Assembly: GCF_018603905.1 (NCBI RefSeq)
Contig: NZ_JAHFZZ010000023.1
Span: 62,001-126,000, forward strand
Reading direction: 5' to 3'
Source of the DNA: Nonomuraea sp. NEAU-A123
Lineage (GTDB): Bacteria > Actinomycetota > Actinomycetes > Streptosporangiales > Streptosporangiaceae
Length of the DNA: 64,000 nt
In this document: positions 25,195 through 33,352 of the stretch, one piece after another
Layout: each line of letters begins with the position of its first letter
How positions within the stretch are numbered: the first letter of the stretch is position 1
Position numbers and translations under genes: made by a program
Notes under the pieces: generated by a model
Databases searched by the model: none
Told to the model about the DNA's origin: nothing
The model's input: only the letters and a program-made list of their open reading frames with translations

Positions 25195-26000
25195 TGACGT
25201 GTGAGGAGGTGCGGCTGTCACTGGGCGCGCACGCGCTCGGCGCGCTGGAGCCCGAAGAGGCGATGGAGATCGACGTCCACCTGGCGACCTGTGAGGTGTG
25301 CGGAGGCGAGCTCCTGGACATGGAGGGCGTCGCGTCCTTCCTCGGCAAGGTGTCGGAGCGCGACGTCGAGCTGGTCGCCAGCCCCCCGCGCCAGGTGCTC
25401 GACCGGCTGCTGAACGCCCGCGCCCGGCGCCGCAGGAGGGGACGCGCGCTGCTGGCCGTGGCCGCCTCGGTCGCGGTGATGGCGGTCGGCGGCACGGTGT
25501 GGACGGCCTCCCAGCAGTCGAACGCCCACCAGACCTCCGCCGCCGCGCCCGCCGCCAGCGCCGCGCCGTCCGCGCCCCAGGAGAACTCGGCGTTCTCCGC
25601 GGCACAGGACAGCGCGCCGAGTGACGCGCAGCGCAAGTCCGCGGTGCGGCCGACCCCGAGGCCATCGGCGAGCCCGACGGCACCCGGCCGCGAGTTCGCC
25701 GGCGAGAACGAGGCCAGGCGCTACTACGCGACCGTGGCGGCCTTCCCCGGCGACGACGTGACCAAGCTGGCGGTACGGATCAAGGGCGTGCCGATCGGCA
25801 CGACGTGCCAGCTGGTGGTGGTCGGCAAGCGAGGGGAGCTCGACCCCACCGAGAGCTGGACGGTCGAGCGCGAGACCTACGCGGACAAGGCCGTCTTCCC
25901 GCGCCAGACCCGGATCCCGATGAACGACATCGCCAGGTTCGAGATCGTCGACGCGGGCGGCAAGGTGCTCGTCAAGATTCCGGTCCCCAAGCGGAAGTAA
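25194..26000 (+). CDS. Transmembrane zinc-binding anti-sigma factor
   Basis: The product has about 268 residues. The N-terminal ZAS domain has the motif HLATCEVCGG (Hx3Cx2C, His29/Cys33/Cys36). A transmembrane helix follows at about 84-104 (LLAVAASVAVMAVGGTVWTA). After an Ala/Ser/Pro-rich linker comes an extracytoplasmic beta-rich domain, as in RskA-like proteins. It is co-translated with the sigma factor it probably holds inactive. The signal sensed is unknown. Confidence 0.9.
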   Translation: MTCEEVRLSLGAHALGALEPEEAMEIDVHLATCEVCGGELLDMEGVASFLGKVSERDVELVASPPRQVLDRLLNARARRRRRGRALLAVAASVAVMAVGGTVWTASQQSNAHQTSAAAPAASAAPSAPQENSAFSAAQDSAPSDAQRKSAVRPTPRPSASPTAPGREFAGENEARRYYATVAAFPGDDVTKLAVRIKGVPIGTTCQLVVVGKRGELDPTESWTVERETYADKAVFPRQTRIPMNDIARFEIVDAGGKVLVKIPVPKRK

Positions 26001-26028
26001 TCCGTTCCCCCCGAGGTTGCAACAAGGG

Positions 26029-26472
26029 ATGACAGGACTATGGGTGGTGCTGGCGACGCTGGCGCTCGGCTCGGTGATCGGGGTGGTACGGCTGCGCCGC
26101 GACGGCAGGGTGCGCGACACGGCTCAGGCGGACGACCGCCTGGTCATGGCCGACCTCGGTACGGACCTGGGCGAGCGGGCGACGCTCGTGCAGTTCTCGA
26201 CCGCCTTCTGCCAGCCGTGCCGGGCGACCCGGCGGGTGCTGGCCGACGTCAGCGAGCTCGTGCCGGGTGTGGCGCATGTCGAGATCGACGCGGAGTCGCG
26301 GCTGGATCTCGTGCGGCGGCTCGACATCATGCGTACGCCGACGGTCCTCGTCCTCGACAGCTCAGGAAACATCGTGAAAAGGGCGTCCGGCCAGCCCCGC
26401 AAGGCGGACGTTCTCGCCGCTCTGGCAGGGGCTGTGTCTCACGTTTCGTCTCAAAACCCGGACGACATGTGA
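26029..26472 (+). CDS. Membrane-tethered thioredoxin-like protein
   Basis: The protein has 147 residues. An N-terminal membrane segment (LWVVLATLALGSVIGVV) is followed by a thioredoxin domain. The active site is TLVQFSTAFCQPCRATRRVL, with CxxC as CQPC, and the cis-Pro loop is IMRTPTVLVLDSSG. The ribosome binding site is weak; a TTG at 26017 is an alternative start. It sits directly upstream of the sulfur-transfer operon. Confidence 0.85.
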   Translation: MTGLWVVLATLALGSVIGVVRLRRDGRVRDTAQADDRLVMADLGTDLGERATLVQFSTAFCQPCRATRRVLADVSELVPGVAHVEIDAESRLDLVRRLDIMRTPTVLVLDSSGNIVKRASGQPRKADVLAALAGAVSHVSSQNPDDM

Positions 26473-26497
26473 CAGATGGCGAGACGGCGGGTAGTGT
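26469..26497 (+). promoter_or_regulatory. Promoter of the leader peptide and sulfur operon
   Basis: A -35 box GTGACA (26469-26474) and a -10 box TAGTGT (26492-26497) are separated by 17 bp, a near-ideal vegetative actinomycete promoter. The ATG of the leader peptide begins 7 nt after the -10 box, so transcription would start at or next to the start codon. Confidence 0.7.
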
Positions 26498-26504
26498 CAT
26501 CGCC

Positions 26505-26588
26505 ATGAACCCATCGACAGAGCTGCTGACGAAGCGGCGCGCGGTTGATTTCTGCCGCGTCGCCACCGCGCTCTGTCGCGCTGCCTGA
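26505..26588 (+). CDS. Leaderless Cys-containing leader peptide of the sulfur operon
   Basis: The 27-residue peptide begins MNPSTELLTKRRAVDFCRVA and ends TALCRAA. The pattern LLTKRRxVDxCRVAxxLCR is that of actinobacterial putative leader peptides found upstream of sulfur-metabolism genes. Its two Cys codons lie near the end, where ribosome stalling on scarce Cys-tRNA could affect downstream translation. The promoter places the transcription start at the ATG, and there is no Shine-Dalgarno. It ends 61 bp before the DUF4395 gene. It overlaps no other gene. Confidence 0.8.
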   Translation: MNPSTELLTKRRAVDFCRVATALCRAA

Positions 26589-26649
26589 GGACGGTCTCGC
26601 GCGGACTTCCGATCCGCCCCAATCCGACCCCCTTCAGGAGCATCCTTCG

Positions 26650-27081
26650 ATGCGTGCCGACCCTAGAGCGCTGCGCTTCAGCGCGATCATTACGACTGTG
26701 GTCCTCGCCCTCGTCCTGGTGACGGGGAGCGTCTGGCCGTCGGCTGCGCCGGTGCTGCTCGCCGCTCAGGCGCTGGTCTTCGCACTCGGCGTGGCACACC
26801 GCTCGCCGTACGGGATGCTTTACAAGGCGTTCGTCAAGAGCGCTCCGAAGGAGACAGAGGACGCCCGCCCGCCCCGCTTCGCGCAGGGTGTCGGGCTGGT
26901 CTTCGCGGTCGCGGGCCTGGTCGGATACCTCGCCGGGATCACGCCGCTGGCCCTCGTGGCCACGGCTGCGGCTCTCCTCGCCGCCTTCCTCAACGCAGCC
27001 TTTGGATTCTGCCTTGGCTGCGAAACGTATCTGCTGATTCGCCGTCTACTGCCCGCCGCCAAATTGGAGGTTCCCGAATGA
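26650..27081 (+). CDS. DUF4395 integral membrane protein
   Basis: The protein has 143 residues and four hydrophobic segments (SAIITTVVLALVLVTGSVWP; PVLLAAQALVFALGVAH; FAQGVGLVFAVAGLVGYLAG; ATAAALLAAFLNAAFGFCLG). The conserved Cys pair GFCLGCETYLLIRRLLPA at the C-terminus marks DUF4395. AGGAG lies 9 nt before ATG 26650. It overlaps the sulfurtransferase start by 4 bp (ATGA). A role in sulfur or thiol transfer is suggested by the operon and the Cys pair. Confidence 0.88.
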   Translation: MRADPRALRFSAIITTVVLALVLVTGSVWPSAAPVLLAAQALVFALGVAHRSPYGMLYKAFVKSAPKETEDARPPRFAQGVGLVFAVAGLVGYLAGITPLALVATAAALLAAFLNAAFGFCLGCETYLLIRRLLPAAKLEVPE

Positions 27082-27917
27082 GCCGCTCCGCCGTCCTGGT
27101 GGATGCCGAATGGGTCGAGGCCAACCTCGACACCCCCGGCGTCGTCCTCGTCGAGGTCGATGAAGACGCCAGTGCCTATGACAAGGGCCACATCCGTGGC
27201 GCCGTGAAGGTCGATTGGCAGAAGGACCTTCAGGACCCGGTCCGCCGCGACTTCGTGGACAAGACCGGCTTCGAGACGCTGCTGTCCGAGCGCGGCATCT
27301 CCAACGACGACACCGTCGTGCTTTATGGCGGAAACAACAACTGGTTCGCCGCCTACGCCTACTGGTACTTCAAGCTCTACGGCCACGACAACGTCAAGCT
27401 GCTCGACGGCGGGCGTAAGAAGTGGGAGCTCGACTCGCGCGAGCTGGTCAAGGACGTGCCGCAGCGCGCCAAGACCTCCTACGTGGCCCAGGAGCAGGAC
27501 CTCGCCATCCGCGCCTTCCGCGACGACGTGGTCGCCGCGATCGGCAAGCTCAACCTGGTCGACGTCCGCTCTCCCGACGAGTTCACCGGCAAGCTGCTCG
27601 CCCCGGCCCACCTGCCACAGGAGCAGGCGCAGCGCGCGGGTCACGTACCCACCGCTCGCAGCATCCCGTGGTCCAAGGCGGCCAACGACGACGGCACCTT
27701 CAAGACCGACGATGACCTGCGCACGCTTTACGGCGACGCGGGCGTCAACTTCGACAAGGACACGATCGCCTACTGCCGCATCGGCGAGCGTTCGGCGCAC
27801 ACCTGGTTCGTGCTGCACGAGCTGCTCGACCAGGCGAACGTGAAGAACTACGACGGTTCGTGGACCGAATACGGCTCGCTCGTGGGCGTGCCGATCGAGT
27901 TGGGGGAAGCCCGCTGA
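27078..27917 (+). CDS. cysA: Thiosulfate sulfurtransferase (CysA/SseA-like, two rhodanese domains)
   Basis: The protein has 279 residues. An inactive N-terminal rhodanese domain (VVLVEVDEDASAYDKGHIRG) is followed by a C-terminal catalytic one with active-site Cys233 in IAYCRIGERSAHTWFVL. It matches mycobacterial CysA2/CysA3, which pair with SseC as here. It moves sulfane sulfur from thiosulfate or a similar donor to an acceptor thiol. Start ATG 27078 overlaps the DUF4395 stop, and its own stop overlaps the sseC start. Confidence 0.93.
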   Translation: MSRSAVLVDAEWVEANLDTPGVVLVEVDEDASAYDKGHIRGAVKVDWQKDLQDPVRRDFVDKTGFETLLSERGISNDDTVVLYGGNNNWFAAYAYWYFKLYGHDNVKLLDGGRKKWELDSRELVKDVPQRAKTSYVAQEQDLAIRAFRDDVVAAIGKLNLVDVRSPDEFTGKLLAPAHLPQEQAQRAGHVPTARSIPWSKAANDDGTFKTDDDLRTLYGDAGVNFDKDTIAYCRIGERSAHTWFVLHELLDQANVKNYDGSWTEYGSLVGVPIELGEAR

Positions 27918-28246
27918 TGAGCACCACTCAGACCGCACAGACCGTACAGGCCGCACCGGGTTGCGGAGCTCCGGAGCAGACCATCACGCTGCCCGCGGGG
28001 ATCGATCTGTCCAACCAGGCCGTGATCCAGGGCGTCGTGACGGGCGTCGGCACCGCGTACGCGCGGCTGCTCGACCACTCCGGCGAGTTCACCGGCGAAG
28101 TCGTCGTGTCGGACGAGGGCGTGTTCCGCTTCTTCGCCGCACCGGGCGACTGGACCGTGCGCATCATCGCCGGCGGCGGCGTCACGCGTGACGTCCAGGT
28201 CGAGGCGAGGCTGGGCGAAGTGTCGCAGCTGGCCGTCACCGTCTGA
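27917..28246 (+). CDS. sseC: SseC-like DUF1416 protein
   Basis: The 109-residue protein has a short N-terminal segment with PGCGAPEQTI, then a beta-sandwich DUF1416 domain (VIQGVVTGVGTAYARLLDHS; EVVVSDEGVFRFFAAPGDWT). It is coupled to the sulfurtransferase through a TGATG overlap, the same pairing as cysA-sseC in mycobacteria. The biochemical role is unproven; a link to sulfur trafficking is assumed from context. A terminator hairpin follows. Confidence 0.9.
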   Translation: MSTTQTAQTVQAAPGCGAPEQTITLPAGIDLSNQAVIQGVVTGVGTAYARLLDHSGEFTGEVVVSDEGVFRFFAAPGDWTVRIIAGGGVTRDVQVEARLGEVSQLAVTV

Positions 28247-28289
28247 TCCATCTGTCTCCAGAACAGGCTCGCGTCCTCCTGGGCGCATG

Positions 28290-28325
28290 AAAGGACCCGC
28301 GTCCGACTTCGGGCGCGGGTCTTTT
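28290..28325 (+). terminator. Intrinsic terminator of the sulfur operon
   Basis: GACCCGCG (28294-28301) pairs with CGCGGGTC (28314-28321), and the stem is extended by AA/TT pairs. The right arm runs straight into TTTT. It lies about 45 bp after the sseC stop. Confidence 0.85.
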
Positions 28326-28370
28326 CGCTTGTCGCGGCGCTTTCCAGCGCCGTGACGAGACGGTGGGACC

Positions 28371-28982
28371 ATGGCCGGTCAAGCGTGCAACCGAATCCGC
28401 GCCGGCGGTGTTCTACCTGGTGTGAGTGACATCGACTGCCTCGACCCGGTGCGGAAGGCGCTGCTCGACGACCTCGATGAGGGGTTCGCCGAGCTGTTCG
28501 GCGTCTATCGCGGGGTGGTGTTCTCGACCGCGTTGCGGCTGAGCGGTCGGTGGGCCGACGCCGAGGACCTCACCGCTGAGACGTTCCTGCGTGCCTACCG
28601 GGCCATGGCCGGCTATGAGCGGGACCGGATCGCCGCCTTGCAACCGCGCGCTTGGCTCCTGACCATTCTGCTGAACATCTGGCGGAACTGCGCCCGTGCC
28701 AAGTCCCGGAAGCCGCCACCCGATCTGCGTGAGGAGCCGGTCGATACCGTTGATCCACGGGAGAGCGTCGAAGACGCGGCGGCGCGGCGTGAGACCGGCG
28801 ACGAGCTCGCCGAGTTGCTCGGCATGCTGCCCGACGAACAGCGGGCGGCCGTCGTGCTCAAGCATGTCGTCGATCTGCCGGTCAGTGAGATCGCCAGGGT
28901 GCTCAGGATTCCGCAGGGCACCGTCAAGTCGCACGTGTCGCGGGGACTGAAGCGCCTGCGCACGCTAGGAGGTGCCCCATGA
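28371..28982 (+). CDS. ECF sigma factor coupled to an Ogt-Ada fusion
   Basis: The product has 203 residues. Region 2 includes STALRLSGRWADAEDLTAET and QPRAWLLTILLNIWRNCARA; region 4 includes MLPDEQRAAVVLKHVVDLPV and LRIPQGTVKSHVSRGLKRLR. GTG 28422 (VSDIDCLD) is an alternative and perhaps likelier start. The stop overlaps the ATG of the next gene (ATGA), so the sigma factor and the alkyltransferase are made together. No anti-sigma factor is adjacent. Confidence 0.9.
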   Translation: MAGQACNRIRAGGVLPGVSDIDCLDPVRKALLDDLDEGFAELFGVYRGVVFSTALRLSGRWADAEDLTAETFLRAYRAMAGYERDRIAALQPRAWLLTILLNIWRNCARAKSRKPPPDLREEPVDTVDPRESVEDAAARRETGDELAELLGMLPDEQRAAVVLKHVVDLPVSEIARVLRIPQGTVKSHVSRGLKRLRTLGGAP

Positions 28983-29719
28983 CCCAGGATCCGCTGCTCG
29001 CCGGACTCGCGGCCCTCGCCACGGACGCGCCCGACGGGCTGCTCGACCGGATCGCCGCGCGCTGGGTGACGGCGCCGGGCCCGCTCGGGGAGGTGTCCGT
29101 CGCGTTCACCGACCAGGGCATCTCCTACGTTCATCTGGGCGACGGCTTCGCCGCCGCCTTCAGGGCCCGCGCCGGACGTCCGTTGCTGCCCGCCGACCGG
29201 CCGCCCGCCGGACTGGTGCCCGCGCTGCGCACAGGACGGTCCTCGGGGATCGCGCTCGACCTGCGGGGGCTGAGCGACTTCCAGCGCGACGTCCTGCTCG
29301 CCGCCCGGACGATCCCCCGGGGCGAGGTGCGGCCCTACGCTTGGGTCGCGGCCCGGGTGGGCAGGCCCAAGGCGGTGCGCGCGGTGGGTGCGGCGCTGGG
29401 CGCGAACCCGGTCCCGCTGCTCGTCCCGTGCCACCGGGTGACCAGGTCCGACGGGGTGGCGGGCGACTACGTGTTCGGGGCGACGGCCAAGGAACGGCTG
29501 CTGCTGGCCGAGGGCGTGGATCTGGACGCGCTGCGCGGGCTGGCGCGGGAGCGGGTGTTCTACCTGGCCAGCGACACCACGGGCGTGGTGTGCTTCCCGA
29601 CCTGTCACAACGCCCGGCGCATCACCTCCGCGCACCGGCACGGCTTCCGCAGCCTCGCCCAGGCTCAGGAGGCCGGCTACCGGCCCTGCCGGACGTGCAA
29701 GCCCGCCCTGGCCGCCTGA
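28979..29719 (+). CDS. O6-alkylguanine-DNA alkyltransferase fused to a C-terminal Ada zinc domain
   Basis: The protein has 246 residues. The alkyltransferase domain (about 100-185) carries the active site PVPLLVPCHRVTR, with acceptor Cys151. Residues ~196-243 form an Ada-type metal site: VVCFPTCHNAR ... GYRPCRTCKP, with Cys205, Cys209, Cys237 and Cys240, the spacing found in the methylphosphotriester-accepting domain of E. coli Ada. In E. coli Ada that domain is N-terminal and joined to an AraC module; here the order is reversed and AraC is absent. The gene is coupled to an ECF sigma factor. Confidence 0.9.
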   Translation: MTQDPLLAGLAALATDAPDGLLDRIAARWVTAPGPLGEVSVAFTDQGISYVHLGDGFAAAFRARAGRPLLPADRPPAGLVPALRTGRSSGIALDLRGLSDFQRDVLLAARTIPRGEVRPYAWVAARVGRPKAVRAVGAALGANPVPLLVPCHRVTRSDGVAGDYVFGATAKERLLLAEGVDLDALRGLARERVFYLASDTTGVVCFPTCHNARRITSAHRHGFRSLAQAQEAGYRPCRTCKPALAA

Positions 29720-29726
29720 GTGCCCC

Positions 29727-30281
29727 TCAGGGGCGGACCGGCGTCGGGTAGCGCATCAGCAGCGAGGCTTTGACCTCTTCCGGGCCGACCGCGCGGTAAC
29801 TGTGCGGGACGTCCGAAAGCCACGAGATGTGGTGGCCCGGTCTCGCCGTCAGCGGCGCGTCCACCGGGCCCGCGATCAGCGTGCCGCTGAAGACCGTGAG
29901 GTGCTCGCTCACGCCTTCGAGGTGCGCGGCCGAGGTCTGGGTGATGCCGGGCGGGATGCGCAGCCGGTACAGCTCGTAGGTCACCCACTCGTCCTCGAAC
30001 AGCTCCAGCAGCGCCGCCTCGATCGCCGTGCCACGCATGATCTGCGGCGACGGCGGCGTGTCGAGTATCGCGCCGATCGGCACGCCGAGCTGGGCGGTGA
30101 TGGCCCAGAGCGTCTCCAGCGTCGGGTTGCGCGTGCCGGTCTCCACGCCGGACAGAGTCGCCTTGCCGATGCCGGCGCGATTGGCCAGCTCGGACAGCGA
30201 GACGCCGGCCGCCTGCCGGAGCACCCGTACTCGCTCCCCGACCACGCGCGGATCTGTGTCCAGTGCGGGCCGCGATTCCAT
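29727..30281 (-). CDS. XRE-family regulator with C-terminal cupin domain
   Basis: From ATG 30281 the product has 184 residues. The helix-turn-helix is VRVLRQAAGVSLSELANRAG followed by GKATLSGVETGTRNPTLETL. The C-terminal half is a cupin beta-barrel (VSEHLTVFSGTLIAGPVDAP; GHHISWLSDVPHSYRAVGPE) that likely binds a small effector. An in-frame start further upstream at 30344 is possible. It converges on the ogt-ada gene with only 7 bp between stops. Confidence 0.88.
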   Translation of the reverse strand: MESRPALDTDPRVVGERVRVLRQAAGVSLSELANRAGIGKATLSGVETGTRNPTLETLWAITAQLGVPIGAILDTPPSPQIMRGTAIEAALLELFEDEWVTYELYRLRIPPGITQTSAAHLEGVSEHLTVFSGTLIAGPVDAPLTARPGHHISWLSDVPHSYRAVGPEEVKASLLMRYPTPVRP

Positions 30282-30460
30282 GTCGCCATGTTGCCTCAGA
30301 ATCCCGCTGGATTGGGCCGGGCGCTCGGGGTTGGTTGTCACCATTTCGCGCTGATCATTCCGGTCCGGTGCGGGAAGGGCGTCAGACGATCATCATGCCT
30401 GATAGGCGCATGTGTCGACATGTCTGTAGGATCCCGTGGGTGTCCGCGTTGTCAGGAGTG

Positions 30461-31768
30461 ATGGCCCCGTCCCGGTCCGTGCCCGTACCAGGGCAGGGAC
30501 CGATGCCGTCGCCGTTCTCGCTGCCCTTGCACGCGCTCCGTATCGCAGGGAAGTGCGCGCTACCGCTGATCGCCTGGTTCTCGGCCGGTCAGGCGGTGCG
30601 CTTCGCGCTGCTCTATCTCGGCACTGAGATCTCTCATGGAGACGCCCGGCAGTTCCGCCTGGTCGCGACCATCGCGGTGCTGACGCTCATCGTCCTGGCG
30701 TCGATGACGGTCACCGCGGGCATGCTGTGGTCGCTGCGGGGCGCGCTCTGGGAGATCGCCGCCCGGCGGGCGTCGGGCGAGGAGGACGAGCGCTACTGGG
30801 TCTCGATGAACCGCGTCGCCCCGGCTTTCGCGGTCATATATCTGACCTGGGGGTTCCATGTCGAGGACGCCCGGGACTTCGTACAGACCGACTTCCTGCA
30901 CAACATCGACGACTTCTTCAGCGACAGTTTCCTCGGCAGGAGCAGCACGGTCGGGCGGGGGCTCATCGACCTCGACTGGCGGATCTCGCTCGCGCTGATG
31001 GTGGTCGCGTTCCTGCTGCGCGCGCTGTTCAGCAGAATGGTGGAGCGGGGGGACGGGAAGGTCTCCGGGCTGGCCACGGCGGTGTCGGAGTTCGCCTTCG
31101 TGTTCTTCAGCCTGAACGCCACCTTCGTGCTGGCCAACGCGCGCTCCGACTGGGTCTCGCACCGCGCCGCCGTGTCCACCTCCGGCCAGCTCGTGTCGCA
31201 GGCCGAGCAGAACATCCCGGGCTGGGAGGCGTTCTGGGGAGCGGTCGGTGACATCTGGCCGTACATCGTGGACGGCGTCTTCATCCCGCTCACCTGGCTC
31301 ACGGTGGCGGTGCTGGTCTTCGGCACGTACGCCGACGACGCCCGTACGATGCTCCGCGACACCCGCTTCGAGAAGGGGATCGACAAGCTCTACTCGACTC
31401 ACTCGCTCACCCAGAAGTCGGTCGAGAGGATCACCGGCGGCTTCCAGGAGCGTTGGGTCCCGCTGGCCAACTCCTTCAGGCAGACGCTGACGGGCGGTAT
31501 GGCGCTGTTCGGGATGATGTGCCTGTGCTACGTGTCGCTGCACGTCGGCGCGGAGTACGCGATGCGCGGCGTGCGGACGCTGATCGGGTCGAAGACGGAG
31601 TGGTTCTGGATGGCCATCGGTCCGCCCATCGACTTCGTCCAGAACCTGCTCGTCACGGTCCTGACCATGGCCCTGCTGGCCGCCGCGTTCGACATCGCGG
31701 CCACGCGCGGCCGCCGGATGGCGCCGGCGCCCGCCGTACCCGACGGCCGGATGGGCGCCGGCGCCTGA
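30461..31768 (+). CDS. Polytopic membrane protein of unknown function
   Basis: From ATG 30461 the product has 435 residues; GTG 30440, near a TAGGAT box, is an alternative start. About seven hydrophobic segments are visible, for example CALPLIAWFSAGQAVRFALL, LVATIAVLTLIVLASMTVTA, ISLALMVVAFLLRALF, VDGVFIPLTWLTVAVLVFGT and LLVTVLTMALLAAAFDIAAT. A hydrophilic segment (FHVEDARDFVQTDFLHNIDD) lies between segments 3 and 4. I do not recognise the family. It converges with the three extracytoplasmic-protein genes that follow and may belong to the same envelope locus. Confidence 0.75.
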   Translation: MAPSRSVPVPGQGPMPSPFSLPLHALRIAGKCALPLIAWFSAGQAVRFALLYLGTEISHGDARQFRLVATIAVLTLIVLASMTVTAGMLWSLRGALWEIAARRASGEEDERYWVSMNRVAPAFAVIYLTWGFHVEDARDFVQTDFLHNIDDFFSDSFLGRSSTVGRGLIDLDWRISLALMVVAFLLRALFSRMVERGDGKVSGLATAVSEFAFVFFSLNATFVLANARSDWVSHRAAVSTSGQLVSQAEQNIPGWEAFWGAVGDIWPYIVDGVFIPLTWLTVAVLVFGTYADDARTMLRDTRFEKGIDKLYSTHSLTQKSVERITGGFQERWVPLANSFRQTLTGGMALFGMMCLCYVSLHVGAEYAMRGVRTLIGSKTEWFWMAIGPPIDFVQNLLVTVLTMALLAAAFDIAATRGRRMAPAPAVPDGRMGAGA

Positions 31769-31785
31769 AGCGCCTTAGGCGCCGG
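31758..31785. terminator. Bidirectional terminator-like hairpin between convergent genes
   Basis: CCGGCGCCT (31758-31766) and AGGCGCCGG (31777-31785) form a perfect 9-bp stem with a 10-nt loop. The left arm overlaps the last codons of the membrane protein gene. There is no strong T-run, as is usual for actinomycete hairpin terminators. Confidence 0.6.
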
Positions 31786-31793
31786 ACGGGGCG

Positions 31794-32723
31794 TCAGCGC
31801 TTGAAGCGCAGCACGTCCTGCTCCGGTTCGGTCTTCGTGGTCATCAGTTCGCTCGTGGGGATGTCCGCGCGGTAGTTGCTCGGCGTGAGCAGCAGCTCGA
31901 CCTCGCCCGCCTGCGCTTGCGGCACCCGGGCATAGGCCGTCATCCGGTACGGCTTGCCGATCTCCATCTTCTCGGTCGGCGTCGTGTCGTCGGCGACGAG
32001 GGCCACCCAGGTGCGGCCCTGGCGATCCGTCACGAAGAGTTCCTTGGGTTTGGCCGTCTTGACCGCGCCGTCCGCGTCGACGGCCGACCGGACGATGTCG
32101 ATCTTGGCGTAGGCCGTCCCCGGCTGGGGCTTGTCGCCGGGCAACTGCGGCACGGTCGCCAGCGTGGACTTCCAGCTGACGTGCTTGACCGTGACGGACT
32201 GCCCCGCCGGCACCACCTGCTCCCGCATCGGCGAAGACTGCCCCGACCGGACCAGGTAGACGTGATAGCGGTCGTAGGTCAGCGCCCCGAGCGCCACGAC
32301 CAGCGCGGCCGCGGCGCCGAGCGCCGTCAGCACAGGTCGGCGCCGGCGCGGCGGCGGAGCCACGGCGGCCGGGACCTCGATGGTGGGCGGCTCTACGGGT
32401 GGTTCTACAGGCGGGGCTATGTGCGGGGGCGCTTCTACGGGAGGGGGCGGTTCTACGGCGGGGGGTTGCCTGGAGGGCCGAGGCAGCGGCCCGGCGCTGG
32501 GGATGGCCGGGATCGGCTGGGTGGAGCTCTCCACCGTGGGTTCCACCCGCTTGGGCGGCCACACCTGCTGGTCGGGAGGGACGATCCGCGGGGCGCGCGA
32601 GACCGGACGCCGGCGCCGCGGCCTCGCCTGAGGCTGAGCGGGGGGCTGGGATGGAGGCTGACGCTGGGGGTCCGGATTCTGGCTGGGCGGAGGGGAGAAC
32701 CAGCCGCGGTCGTCTGTGCTCAT
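31794..32723 (-). CDS. Single-pass protein with Pro-rich cytoplasmic arm and extracytoplasmic domain
   Basis: The protein has 309 residues. Residues 1-125 are extremely rich in Pro and Arg (PPPPVEAPPHIAPPVEPPVE). One transmembrane helix follows (PVLTALGAAAALVVALGALT). The last ~150 residues are beta-rich (VKHVSWKSTLATVPQLPG; YAKIDIVRSAVDADGAV; TWVALVADDTTPTEKMEIG), resembling DUF4352-like domains. It starts at the stop of the preceding gene (TGATG) and is third of a three-gene operon. Function unknown; the Pro-rich arm looks like a protein-interaction or spacer element. Confidence 0.8.
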   Translation of the reverse strand: MSTDDRGWFSPPPSQNPDPQRQPPSQPPAQPQARPRRRRPVSRAPRIVPPDQQVWPPKRVEPTVESSTQPIPAIPSAGPLPRPSRQPPAVEPPPPVEAPPHIAPPVEPPVEPPTIEVPAAVAPPPRRRRPVLTALGAAAALVVALGALTYDRYHVYLVRSGQSSPMREQVVPAGQSVTVKHVSWKSTLATVPQLPGDKPQPGTAYAKIDIVRSAVDADGAVKTAKPKELFVTDRQGRTWVALVADDTTPTEKMEIGKPYRMTAYARVPQAQAGEVELLLTPSNYRADIPTSELMTTKTEPEQDVLRFKR

Positions 32724-33352
32724 CAGCTCTTCTTCAGGGTGTAGACATCGCTGGGCGCCGACTTGAGCCGGGCCGCCGCCGGGCCGTCGATGCCCAGGTC
32801 GACCTCGACCTCCGGCTCGAAAGGCTCGACCAGTGCCGATCCGGGCAGCTTGAACACGACCCGCGCGCCTTCGAGCGCCGAAGGGGGGATCTCGAAGACG
32901 AAGTAGCCGTTGACCCAGAAGCCCGGCTGCACCCAGGGGTTGGCCAGCGTCTCGGAGGACTCGATCTTGTCCGTGGCGTCGTAGGTGACGCCGTCCGGAG
33001 TCAGCAGCGCGGGCGTGCCCAGGTGCATGGGCTTGGTGTCCGAGGTCGCGGACGCCTGGACGACCAGGAACAGCTGCTCGGTCTCCACCTTCCCGGACAG
33101 ACCCTGTACGGCGCGCGCCGACGCTACCGAGTTGACGCGCACCGCGAACCTGCCCGCGTTCACGTCCTGGCCCTTGGCGCCGACGGTGGTGATGGGCGCG
33201 TCGATCTCGTTCGGGGTCGGGTTGAGCGTCTGGAGGCCGACGGCGCCGCCCAGCAGCACCAGGCCGGCGAGGGCGCCGAGCACCCGCGAGCCGCCCGGCC
33301 GGCGGGAACGGGAACCGCGGCCGCGCGGGCGGCGGGAAGCCGTGGCGGTCAT
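32723..33352 (-). CDS. Single-pass extracytoplasmic protein (DUF4352-like), middle gene
   Basis: The 209-residue protein has a short Arg-rich start, a membrane helix (SRVLGALAGLVLLGGAVGLQ) and a beta-rich outer domain (INT of NAGRFAVRVNSVASARAVQG; TEQLFLVVQASATSDTKP; TLANPWVQPGFWVNGYFVFE). The pattern resembles DUF4352 and telokin-like folds. ATG 33352 overlaps the stop of the upstream gene by 4 bp, and its stop touches the next start. It is a paralogue in layout, not in close sequence, of its two neighbours. Confidence 0.8.
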   Translation of the reverse strand: MTATASRRPRGRGSRSRRPGGSRVLGALAGLVLLGGAVGLQTLNPTPNEIDAPITTVGAKGQDVNAGRFAVRVNSVASARAVQGLSGKVETEQLFLVVQASATSDTKPMHLGTPALLTPDGVTYDATDKIESSETLANPWVQPGFWVNGYFVFEIPPSALEGARVVFKLPGSALVEPFEPEVEVDLGIDGPAAARLKSAPSDVYTLKKS

